Source of the DNA: Phaeobacter inhibens DSM 16374
Lineage (GTDB): Bacteria > Pseudomonadota > Alphaproteobacteria > Rhodobacterales > Rhodobacteraceae
Assembly (NCBI RefSeq): GCF_000473105.1
Contig: NZ_KI421498.1
Coordinates: forward strand, 2,418,001-2,482,000
Reading direction: 5' to 3'
DNA: 64,000 nucleotides
Shown: one piece after another, positions 25,629-32,694 of the stretch
How the letters are laid out: each line of letters starts with the position of its first letter
Position numbering within the stretch: position 1 is the first letter of the stretch
Position numbers and translations under genes: made by a program
Notes under the pieces: model-generated
What the model saw: the letters and a program-made list of their open reading frames with translations, nothing else
Database searches by the model: none
Told to the model about the DNA's origin: nothing

Positions 25629-28442
25629 ATGACAACCACCCCCTTTGGCACCGGCTGCCACCTGCATCTGATCGACGGGTCGGCCTTCATCTTTCGCGCC
25701 TATCACGCGTTGCCGCCCCTCACCCGGAAATCTGATGGGCTGCCCATCGGTGCTGTGGCGGGTTTCTGCAACATGCTGCACCGCTATGTTGAAGGCAACA
25801 CAGGCCCGGACGCGCCAACCCATGTTGCGGTGATCTTCGACAAGGGATCGCACACATTCCGCAATGATCTTTATGATCAATACAAGGCCAACCGCGAAGC
25901 CATGCCCGAGGATCTGCGCCCGCAGATCCCCCTGACCCGCACCGCCACTGAAGCGTTCAATATTGCCTGCAAGGAACAGGAAGGATTCGAGGCCGACGAT
26001 ATTATCGCCACGCTTGCGTGTCAGGCCCGCGATGCAGGCGGCCGGGTGACGATTATTTCCTCTGACAAGGATCTGATGCAGCTGGTCGGCGGTGGTGTCG
26101 AAATGCTGGACGCGATGAAGAATAAACGCATCGACACCGATGGTGTCTTTGAGAAATTCGGTGTCGGCCCGGACCGTGTGGTGGATGTCCAGGCGCTTGC
26201 TGGCGACTCGGTCGACAATGTGCCCGGCGCACCGGGGATTGGGATCAAGACAGCAGCACTGTTGATCAACGAATACGGGTCGCTGGAGGACCTGTTGAAC
26301 CGCGCCGAAGAGATCAAGCAACCCAAGCGCCGCCAGACTCTGATCGAGAACCGCGCGCAGATCGAACTGTCAAAGCAGCTCGTCCAGCTGGACAACAATA
26401 TGGAGCTGGACTTCACACTGGATGATCTGGGCGTACGCGACCCAGATGCAGACCATTTGCTCAGCTTTCTGGCTGAGATGGAGTTTCGCACTCTGTCCAA
26501 GCGTGTCGCCGATCAATTGGGCAAAGAGGCGCCAGCCATTGTCGACACCCCCGCGCAGAGCACCGACACCGCCGAGGCTGCGACTGTGGCGGATATGCCC
26601 TTCGACAGCAGCAGCTATGAATGCGTCCGTGACGCCGAGGCGCTGAAAAAATGGGTGATCCAGATTCGCGAACGCGGCTGGGTGGCGGTGGACACGGAAA
26701 CCACTGGTTTTGACGAGATGGTGGTGGATCTTGTGGGCATCTCGCTCTGCGTGGAACCGGGCAGCGCCTGCTACATCCCGCTCACTCATAAATCCGGCAG
26801 CAGCGATGATCTCTTCGGCTCCGATGAATTGGCAGACGGGCAGATGCCCCTGCAGGACGCACTCGATCTGCTAAAGCCCGTGCTTGAGGACAACAGCATC
26901 CTCAAAATTGGCCAAAATATGAAATATGACGCCAAGATTTTTGCCCGCCGAGGCATTGATGTGGCGCCAATTGATGACACGATGCTGATGTCCTATGCCA
27001 TGCACGCAGGTCAGCACGGGCACGGCATGGACACACTGTCAGAGCGGTATCTGAACCACACGCCAATCCCGATCAAACCCCTGCTGGGGACGGGCAAATC
27101 GGCGATCACCTTTGACCGTGTACCTATTGACGATGCCGTGGCCTATGCCGCTGAGGACGCCGATATCACCCTGCGTTTGTGGCAGCTGTTCAAGCCGCAG
27201 CTGCACCAGTCAGGCGTCACCACGGTCTACGAGACGCTGGAGCGTCCGCTGGTGCCAGTGCTTGCCCGGATGGAGCGCGAGGGTATCAAGGTTGATCGCG
27301 ATACGCTGTCGCGTATGTCCAACGCTTTTGCCCAGAAAATGGCTGGGCTGGAGGCCGAGATTCATGAACTGGCCGGCCAAAACTTCAACGTCGGGTCCCC
27401 CAAACAGCTGGGCGAGATTCTGTTTGATAAGCTCGGCATGGAGGGTGGCAAGAAGGGCAAGACCGGCGCTTATGCCACCGGGGCGGATATTCTTGAGGAC
27501 CTCGCGACCGAACACGCCTTACCGGGTCTGGTGTTGGACTGGCGCCAGCTGAGCAAGCTGAAATCGACCTATACCGACGCGCTTCAGGATCATATCAACG
27601 CCGAAACCGGGCGCGTTCACACCTCTTATGTGCAGACCGGGGCCAACACCGGGCGCCTCGCCTCAACCGATCCCAACCTGCAAAATATCCCCATCCGCTC
27701 CGAGGAAGGGCGCCGCATCCGCGAGGCCTTTGTTCCGGAGGAGGGCAATGTGCTTCTGGCGCTGGACTACAGCCAGATCGAACTGCGTATTCTTGCCCAT
27801 GTTGCGGGAATTGACACTCTCAAACAGGCCTTTGCCGAGGGGCAGGATATTCACGCCCTCACAGCGTCAGAGATGTTCAACGTCCCGCTGGAGGAGATGA
27901 CATCGGACATCCGCCGACAGGCCAAAGCGATCAATTTTGGCGTGATTTATGGTATTTCCGGCTTTGGTCTGGCCCGTAACCTGCGCATCCCGCGGGCCGA
28001 GGCGCAGGGCTTCATCGACCGTTATTTTGAACGGTTCCCCGGCATTCGCCGTTACATGGATGAGACCGTTGCCTTCGCCAAAGAGCACGGCCATGTGCAA
28101 ACCCTGTTCGGGCGCAAGATCCACACGCCGGAGATTTCCGCCAAGGGACCGCGCGCCGGGTTTGCCAAACGCGCCGCGATCAATGCGCCGATCCAGGGTA
28201 CCGCAGCCGATGTGATCCGCCGCGCGATGATTCGGATGCCTGCTGCCATTGCTCATCTGCCGGCACGGATGCTGCTGCAGGTTCACGACGAACTGCTATT
28301 CGAGGTACCGGAAGCCGCGGTTGAGGACACCATCGAAACCGCCCGTCAGGTGATGGAAACCGCAGCAGACCCGGCCGTTCATCTGGACGTGAAACTGGTG
28401 GTGGATGCAGGCAGGGGCCAGAACTGGGCGGAGGCTCACTAA
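25629..28442 (+). CDS. polA: DNA polymerase I
   Basis: The repair and Okazaki-fragment polymerase, 937 residues with three domains. The 5'-3' exonuclease occupies residues 1-300 (HLIDGSAFIFRAYHALPPL, EADDIIATLACQA, SDKDLMQLV, GDSVDNVPGAPGIG). The 3'-5' proofreading domain at about 330-530 is intact, with VAVDTETTGFDEM, NMKYDAKIFARRG and the later AYAAEDADITLRLW. The polymerase domain has LDYSQIELRILAH (motif A), RRQAKAINFGVIYGISGFGLA (motif B) and LLQVHDELLFEV (motif C). Start ATG follows GGAG; the frame is open upstream without homology. Confidence 0.97.
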   Translation: MTTTPFGTGCHLHLIDGSAFIFRAYHALPPLTRKSDGLPIGAVAGFCNMLHRYVEGNTGPDAPTHVAVIFDKGSHTFRNDLYDQYKANREAMPEDLRPQIPLTRTATEAFNIACKEQEGFEADDIIATLACQARDAGGRVTIISSDKDLMQLVGGGVEMLDAMKNKRIDTDGVFEKFGVGPDRVVDVQALAGDSVDNVPGAPGIGIKTAALLINEYGSLEDLLNRAEEIKQPKRRQTLIENRAQIELSKQLVQLDNNMELDFTLDDLGVRDPDADHLLSFLAEMEFRTLSKRVADQLGKEAPAIVDTPAQSTDTAEAATVADMPFDSSSYECVRDAEALKKWVIQIRERGWVAVDTETTGFDEMVVDLVGISLCVEPGSACYIPLTHKSGSSDDLFGSDELADGQMPLQDALDLLKPVLEDNSILKIGQNMKYDAKIFARRGIDVAPIDDTMLMSYAMHAGQHGHGMDTLSERYLNHTPIPIKPLLGTGKSAITFDRVPIDDAVAYAAEDADITLRLWQLFKPQLHQSGVTTVYETLERPLVPVLARMEREGIKVDRDTLSRMSNAFAQKMAGLEAEIHELAGQNFNVGSPKQLGEILFDKLGMEGGKKGKTGAYATGADILEDLATEHALPGLVLDWRQLSKLKSTYTDALQDHINAETGRVHTSYVQTGANTGRLASTDPNLQNIPIRSEEGRRIREAFVPEEGNVLLALDYSQIELRILAHVAGIDTLKQAFAEGQDIHALTASEMFNVPLEEMTSDIRRQAKAINFGVIYGISGFGLARNLRIPRAEAQGFIDRYFERFPGIRRYMDETVAFAKEHGHVQTLFGRKIHTPEISAKGPRAGFAKRAAINAPIQGTAADVIRRAMIRMPAAIAHLPARMLLQVHDELLFEVPEAAVEDTIETARQVMETAADPAVHLDVKLVVDAGRGQNWAEAH

Positions 28443-28550
28443 AGATCTGCTCCAAAACCGACAAGGCTTGCTGCCCCCCCTTTGGCCGGGGCGGCACCAC
28501 GGTGATACGCGCCTGATCGGGCAATGCCAGCCATCGACCTGAGGCGCAGC

Positions 28551-28573
28551 GCGCCATGCCACCGGCATGGCGC
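28551..28573. repeat. Perfect 10-bp inverted repeat downstream of polA
   Basis: GCGCCATGCC and GGCATGGCGC are separated by only three bases. There is no T-run after either arm, so it is not a standard terminator, but it lies between the convergent polA and DUF2798 genes and could still end transcripts. Nothing else is recognised in 28443-28648. Confidence 0.5.
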
Positions 28574-28648
28574 CCGGCCCAACGGGAAGACCGGCATCTT
28601 TGATGCTGGGGTGACGGGCGGGAGAACCGCGCCCCTTGGCCTGCGCTC

Positions 28649-28906
28649 TTAGTCTTTTGCGCTGTGTGGCCCTGTTTCCGCAGGCGGTTTTACCATCCAG
28701 GCCACCAATCGGCGGACCGCAGGCGCCACCACAAGCACAACTGCAAAGGCCACAGGCCAGCCGAAACTCCAGGCTGACATCCATAGCCCCGGCGCCGCAG
28801 CGCTCAGGCCAACCGCCTTCAGCGTGGCAACTCCCGTCACAATGCAGGACATGACACCCGACAAAATCAGACCAAACAGGATAGGGGCGAATCGCGCAGG
28901 GAACAT
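28649..28906 (-). CDS. DUF2798 domain-containing small membrane protein
   Basis: An 85-residue protein with two membrane segments: FAPILFGLILSGVMSCIVTGVATL and SAWSFGWPVAFAVVLVVAPAVRRLVAWMV. The pattern of a first helix with SGxMSxxVTGxAT and a WxxAWxxxWPxAFxxVLxVAPxVRRLV second helix is the DUF2798 signature. No function is known. The start is at the ATG at 28906; a 16-codon longer version lacks support. The C-terminus ends in a short polar tail (PPAETGPHSAKD). Confidence 0.87.
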   Translation of the reverse strand: MFPARFAPILFGLILSGVMSCIVTGVATLKAVGLSAAAPGLWMSAWSFGWPVAFAVVLVVAPAVRRLVAWMVKPPAETGPHSAKD

Positions 28907-29055
28907 GATGGTCTCCGGTCGTGGATCAATTGCCGCCTTATGCCCTGCGATCAATCACATTTCAATTCTCGAATATGTCATGACGCAGCAGTCGGACCTT
29001 TGGCCGCAGTCACCTCATGCCTGAAAGTGGTTGGCATTACCCGATGCGACCTCTG

Positions 29056-29808
29056 TCAGCCCATCCAGGCCAGACTGTCTTCTGTCCGTTTGGTACTCGG
29101 GGTGTATTCGGCACTGACCCAGCCTTCATAACCGCTCTCGTCAATCGCCGAGAAGAGCTGCTCGAAATCCACCGGTCCGGTTCCCGGCTCGCAGCGCCCA
29201 GGAGCGGCCCCGATCTGAACATGGGCTGCGCGGTCGCCAAAGGCCTCCCAGACCTTGATCGCATCCCCATGGATCAGCTGCGCGTGATAGGCATCATATT
29301 GCAGGCCAACATTTTTGCGGTCCACGGCCTCCAGCACCTCAACTGCGAGATTATAGTCGTCTAGATAGTACCCCGGCTGATCACCGCTGTTCAGCGGTTC
29401 GATGGTGAATTGCTGTCCGGGCGCATAGTCGGCGGCCCATTGCAGATTGCGGATCAACGTGTCTTTGGCCACATCTCCTTTGGCGTAACCAGCCATGATG
29501 TGGATCATGCCCGGCCGCAGCACCTCCGCGTAGCGCAGCACCCGCCGGATATCGCGTTGAAACCGGTCCGACCCCATCGGCAGCGCTGCATAGCCAGGCA
29601 TCCCGCCGGTGTAATTGGGAGGCGGTGCGTTGATCAGCAGCAGCTCAAGCCCATTGGCCAGCAAGGCCCTCTGAGTTTCTTTAGCAGCCAACTCATAGGG
29701 AAACAGGATTTCCACCGCCTCAAACCCGGCCCGCGCGGCCGCAGAAAAACGATCCAGATAGGGCAGTTCCGCAAACAGCAATGAAATATTGGCCGCAAAT
29801 TTCGGCAT
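29056..29808 (-). CDS. hyi: Hydroxypyruvate isomerase family TIM-barrel enzyme
   Basis: A 250-residue xylose-isomerase-like TIM barrel. It starts MPKFAANISLLFAELPYLDRF, as hydroxypyruvate isomerases do, with GFEAVEILFPYE, a glutamate metal ligand in FTIEPLNSGDQPGYYLDD, LQYDAYHAQLIHGD and VQIGAAPGRCEPGTGPVDF, and a final WVSAEYTPS. These supply the divalent metal and catalytic Glu pair that interconvert hydroxypyruvate and tartronate semialdehyde in the cytoplasm. The start at 29808 has GGAGG 5-9 nt upstream. No glyoxylate carboligase or tartronate-semialdehyde reductase gene is nearby, so a related 2-oxo-tetronate isomerase role is also possible. Confidence 0.88.
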   Translation of the reverse strand: MPKFAANISLLFAELPYLDRFSAAARAGFEAVEILFPYELAAKETQRALLANGLELLLINAPPPNYTGGMPGYAALPMGSDRFQRDIRRVLRYAEVLRPGMIHIMAGYAKGDVAKDTLIRNLQWAADYAPGQQFTIEPLNSGDQPGYYLDDYNLAVEVLEAVDRKNVGLQYDAYHAQLIHGDAIKVWEAFGDRAAHVQIGAAPGRCEPGTGPVDFEQLFSAIDESGYEGWVSAEYTPSTKRTEDSLAWMG

Positions 29809-30084
29809 TGGAAAACCTCCTTTGGAGCCACCCCCGATTGGCGGCCAAATAGACATGTGCCGGACGATGCCACCTCAATGGTCCAGCCCAGCCCCCGCTA
29901 GGTTCACCATTGATCCGTCCAGGATCACACCGCCTCAATCTGCCTCAGATCTCCACCGATTTTGAGCAGGTTTTCGCAAGAATTTTCGCTAATTTTACAA
30001 TATACTCAATTGGGTCAGCGACTTCCCGCCGCATCGCAGCGCGACCGGCAGCCCTCTGCCGACGCATTAAGATTTCGGTCCGGT
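29809..30084. promoter_or_regulatory. Upstream region of hyi with a duplicated TTTTCGC motif
   Basis: A 276-bp spacer. At 29971-29989 the heptamer TTTTCGC occurs twice with a 12-bp period (TTTTCGCAAGAATTTTCGC), followed by an AT-rich stretch, in an otherwise GC-rich setting about 165 bp upstream of hyi. On the minus strand this reads GCGAAAATTCTTGCGAAAA. A similar block (ATTCTCGCAAAAAT, minus strand) lies upstream of the MFS gene near 11781-11795. This looks like a regulator site, regulator unknown. Confidence 0.4.
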
Positions 30085-30714
30085 TCAGTCGTCCGGCAGT
30101 TCATCCGATGGGATGACTCCAAAGAACTCGCCACCCGACCACAGGCCAAACCATCCGTCCCGATGACACCCCAGATCCACCAGCCGGTAAAAGCTCTTGC
30201 GATCGATCAGCGCCTCCAGACCGGCGCGTACCATCACATAGGGGGCTGGCTCACCAGTCTCTTCGTCTCGCACCACGCGGATTTTATGGGCAGGCCCGGC
30301 CTCAACCCTGTCGCCGACATGGGTTTCAAACCGCAGCACCTGCGCCTCATCAGTGCCGTCCACTTCGAAATCAACCGCGACGAAGGGGGCATCCTCCACC
30401 GTGATGCCAACCTTTTCGACGGGTGTGACAAGAAAATACTTGCCGTCTTCCAGCTTCAGAATGGAGGAAAACAGCTTCACCAGTTCAAACCGCCCGATTG
30501 GGGTGCCGAGGTAGAACCAGGTGCCATCGCGGGCAATCCGCATGTCCAGATCGCCGCAAAACGGCGGATTCCACAGATGCACAGGTGGCAGCCCACCTTT
30601 GCTCGCCGTTTTGGCCGCAGCCGCCAGACCCTCCGCGCTGGGGGGTTCTGATCCGGTTTCGGGGGGGGTGCTGCCGGAAGTCACGGGATTTTGTCCGCTC
30701 ATTGCTTTTGCCAT
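30085..30714 (-). CDS. DUF1285 domain-containing protein
   Basis: A 209-residue soluble protein. Family-typical motifs are LPPVHLWNPPFCGDLDMRIARDGTWFYLGTPIGR, LVKLFSSILKLEDGKYFLVTPVEKVGI and APFVAVDFEVDG. The first 40 residues are a Pro/Ser/Ala-rich low-complexity tail. Function is unknown. An alternative start four codons in (30702) is possible. It is divergent from the moxR operon with only 52 bp between the start codons, an arrangement often kept in this lineage, which suggests a shared regulation or process. Confidence 0.87.
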   Translation of the reverse strand: MAKAMSGQNPVTSGSTPPETGSEPPSAEGLAAAAKTASKGGLPPVHLWNPPFCGDLDMRIARDGTWFYLGTPIGRFELVKLFSSILKLEDGKYFLVTPVEKVGITVEDAPFVAVDFEVDGTDEAQVLRFETHVGDRVEAGPAHKIRVVRDEETGEPAPYVMVRAGLEALIDRKSFYRLVDLGCHRDGWFGLWSGGEFFGVIPSDELPDD

Positions 30715-30718
30715 TTTC

Positions 30719-30746
30719 TGTCAACGCGATACAGTATCACTATATA
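30719..30746 (+). promoter_or_regulatory. Candidate promoter of the moxR operon
   Basis: Within the 52-bp divergent gap lie TGTCAA (30719-30724) and TATATA (30741-30746) spaced by 16 bp, an AT-rich island in GC-rich surroundings. It could be a sigma-70-type promoter reading toward moxR; the opposite strand may hold the DUF1285 promoter in the same bases. Confidence 0.4.
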
Positions 30747-30766
30747 TTCGCCGTGAAGGGAAAGTC

Positions 30767-31774
30767 ATGTCCGAACCCGACGATCTGCTGGCCGAGATTG
30801 AAGCGCTTGAAGACAAGCTGACACAGGCCAGGTCCTCTATCACCCGGCGCTTTATCGGTCAGGAGCGTGTGGTCGATCTGACCCTGAGTACGCTGCTGTG
30901 CGGTGGCCACGGTCTGTTGATCGGCCTGCCCGGGCTGGGCAAGACCCGGCTGGTGGAAACCTTGTCTACGGTCATGGGACTTGCAGGCAACCGGGTGCAG
31001 TTCACCCCGGATCTGATGCCCGCCGATATTCTGGGATCCGAGGTGCTGGATACCGCCAATGACGGCAGCCGCGCCTTTCGCTTTGTGCCGGGGCCGGTCT
31101 TTTGTCAATTGCTGATGGCGGATGAGATCAACCGCGCCAGTCCCCGCACACAATCTGCGCTGCTGCAGGCAATGCAGGAGCGGATGGTGACCGTGGCAGG
31201 TGCCGACCGCCCCCTTGGCACACCCTTTCACGTGCTGGCCACTCAGAACCCGATTGAGCAGGAAGGCACCTATCCTCTGCCGGAGGCACAGCTGGACCGT
31301 TTTCTGTTCCAGATTGATGTGCCCTATCCGACCCGCCAGACCGAACGCGATATTCTTCTGGCCACCACAGGGGTTGAGGAAGGCCGCGCGCATCAGGTCT
31401 TCACTGCGGATGATCTGATGGCTGCACAGACTCTGCTGCGCCGGATGCCTGTCGGGGACAGCGTGGTAGAGATGATCCTGGATCTGGTTCGCGCCTTCCG
31501 CCCGGAGGACCCTGCCGCCTCTCAACGGGTGCAGCAGACGGTGGCTTGGGGACCAGGGCCGCGGGCAGCACAGGCCCTGATGCTGGCGGTACGTGCCCGC
31601 GCGCTGCTGCAGGGACGCCTCGCCCCCAACGCTGACGATGTGCTGGATATGGCGCAGCCCGTGCTCAGCCACCGGATGGCCCTGAACTTTGCAGCCCGCG
31701 CCCGCGGCGAAAGCCTGACTGATCTGATCACCACCACAGCCGAGACCATGGCACGACCCGGCGTCGCCGCGTGA
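30767..31774 (+). CDS. MoxR-family AAA+ ATPase
   Basis: A 335-residue cytoplasmic AAA+ ATPase thought to act as a chaperone for metal insertion or assembly of periplasmic or membrane complexes. Walker A is LLIGLPGLGKTRLVE (residues 51-65); Walker B is LLMADEINRASPRTQSALLQAMQERMV; sensor 1 is LATQNPIEQEGTYPLPEAQLDRFLF, the MoxR hallmark. The C-terminal lid has ARAQALMLAVRARALLQGR. The start is set at MSEPDDLL by an AAGGGA ribosome site. It leads a tight operon: its stop overlaps the GTG start of the DUF58 gene by four bases. Confidence 0.93.
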   Translation: MSEPDDLLAEIEALEDKLTQARSSITRRFIGQERVVDLTLSTLLCGGHGLLIGLPGLGKTRLVETLSTVMGLAGNRVQFTPDLMPADILGSEVLDTANDGSRAFRFVPGPVFCQLLMADEINRASPRTQSALLQAMQERMVTVAGADRPLGTPFHVLATQNPIEQEGTYPLPEAQLDRFLFQIDVPYPTRQTERDILLATTGVEEGRAHQVFTADDLMAAQTLLRRMPVGDSVVEMILDLVRAFRPEDPAASQRVQQTVAWGPGPRAAQALMLAVRARALLQGRLAPNADDVLDMAQPVLSHRMALNFAARARGESLTDLITTTAETMARPGVAA

Positions 31775-32694
31775 CACAGGCGCGCGCCCATCAGCCAGGC
31801 GGAACCGCTGGCAGCCCCCCAGGATCTGCAGCGGACCTGCGCCACCGCGCAGAAAGTGCGGCCAGTCGCTTCCCGCCGCTTCTGGTTCGCGCACATCAGC
31901 TGGCCGGGTCCGTGCTTCTGGGCGAACACGGCCGCCGTCGTGCCGGGATGGGCGATGATTTCTGGCAATACCGTCCGGTGCAGGCTGGGGACAGTCGCCG
32001 CATGATTGATCACCGCCGGTCCGCCAAGGGAGATCAGCAGTTCGTACGTGAACGGGAATGGCAGATCGCCCAGACGGTGCATCTTTGGGTCGATCAGGGC
32101 GCGTCCATGCGCTTTGCCTCCACCCCGGCGCTGCCGGAGAAAATTGACCGCGCCCGGCTGCTTGGACTGGCCGCCTCAGTGATGATGCTAAGGGCGGGGG
32201 AACGTGTCGGCCTCACCGGCGGACGCCTGCCGCCCCGGCGCGGCAATGCCCAGATCCTGCGATTGGCCGACGCATTCAGCCTGAATGACGAAGACGACTA
32301 TGCTCCGCCCGAAGATCGCGCCATGCAACCACAGGCGCGAGTGCTGTTTCTCTCCGATTTCCTGGGCCCCTTTGCGCCACTGGAACAGGCGCTGGCCAAG
32401 GCCGCAGATCGTGGTGTCCACGGAGTGCTGATGCAGGTGCTTGACCCTGCGGAGGAAGAGTTTCCCTTCGACGGGCGCACCATCTTTGAAAGCGTGGGTG
32501 GCGGGGTGCGCCATGAAACGCTGAAGGCTGGCGCCCTCAAACAGCGCTATCTTGACCGGCTTGCCGAACGCCGCGACGCGCTTGACCACTTGTGCCGCGC
32601 GGCAGGCTGGCGTCTGGGCACGCATCACACAGGCGATAGCGCGCAGGCGGCTCTGATGTGGCTGTTTCACGCCATGGAAAGAAGCGGCTCATGA
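31771..32694 (+). CDS. DUF58 domain-containing protein
   Basis: A 307-residue protein, the usual partner of MoxR. The DUF58 core is DDFWQYRPVQAGDSRRMIDHRRSAKGDQQFVREREWQIAQTV, followed by a von Willebrand A-like fold (VHLWVDQGASMRFAST..., ARVLFLSDFLGPF). The metal-site sequence DxSxS is replaced by DQGASM, so a classical MIDAS is not intact. The start is a GTG inside the moxR stop region, and its own stop overlaps the next ATG (ATGA), so all three are translated as a chain. Confidence 0.9.
   Translation: MTQARAHQPGGTAGSPPGSAADLRHRAESAASRFPPLLVRAHQLAGSVLLGEHGRRRAGMGDDFWQYRPVQAGDSRRMIDHRRSAKGDQQFVREREWQIAQTVHLWVDQGASMRFASTPALPEKIDRARLLGLAASVMMLRAGERVGLTGGRLPPRRGNAQILRLADAFSLNDEDDYAPPEDRAMQPQARVLFLSDFLGPFAPLEQALAKAADRGVHGVLMQVLDPAEEEFPFDGRTIFESVGGGVRHETLKAGALKQRYLDRLAERRDALDHLCRAAGWRLGTHHTGDSAQAALMWLFHAMERSGS

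Noticed and set aside
28443-28648. Small ORFs on the minus strand after polA
   Set aside because: They overlap the polA 3' end or have low-complexity Pro/Arg composition typical of shadow frames in GC-rich DNA.
29945-30067. 40-residue minus-strand ORF with a basic start and an amphipathic helix (VKLAKILAKTC)
   Set aside because: No ribosome site, no known family, and the AT-rich part is better explained as a regulatory region; kept only as a note.
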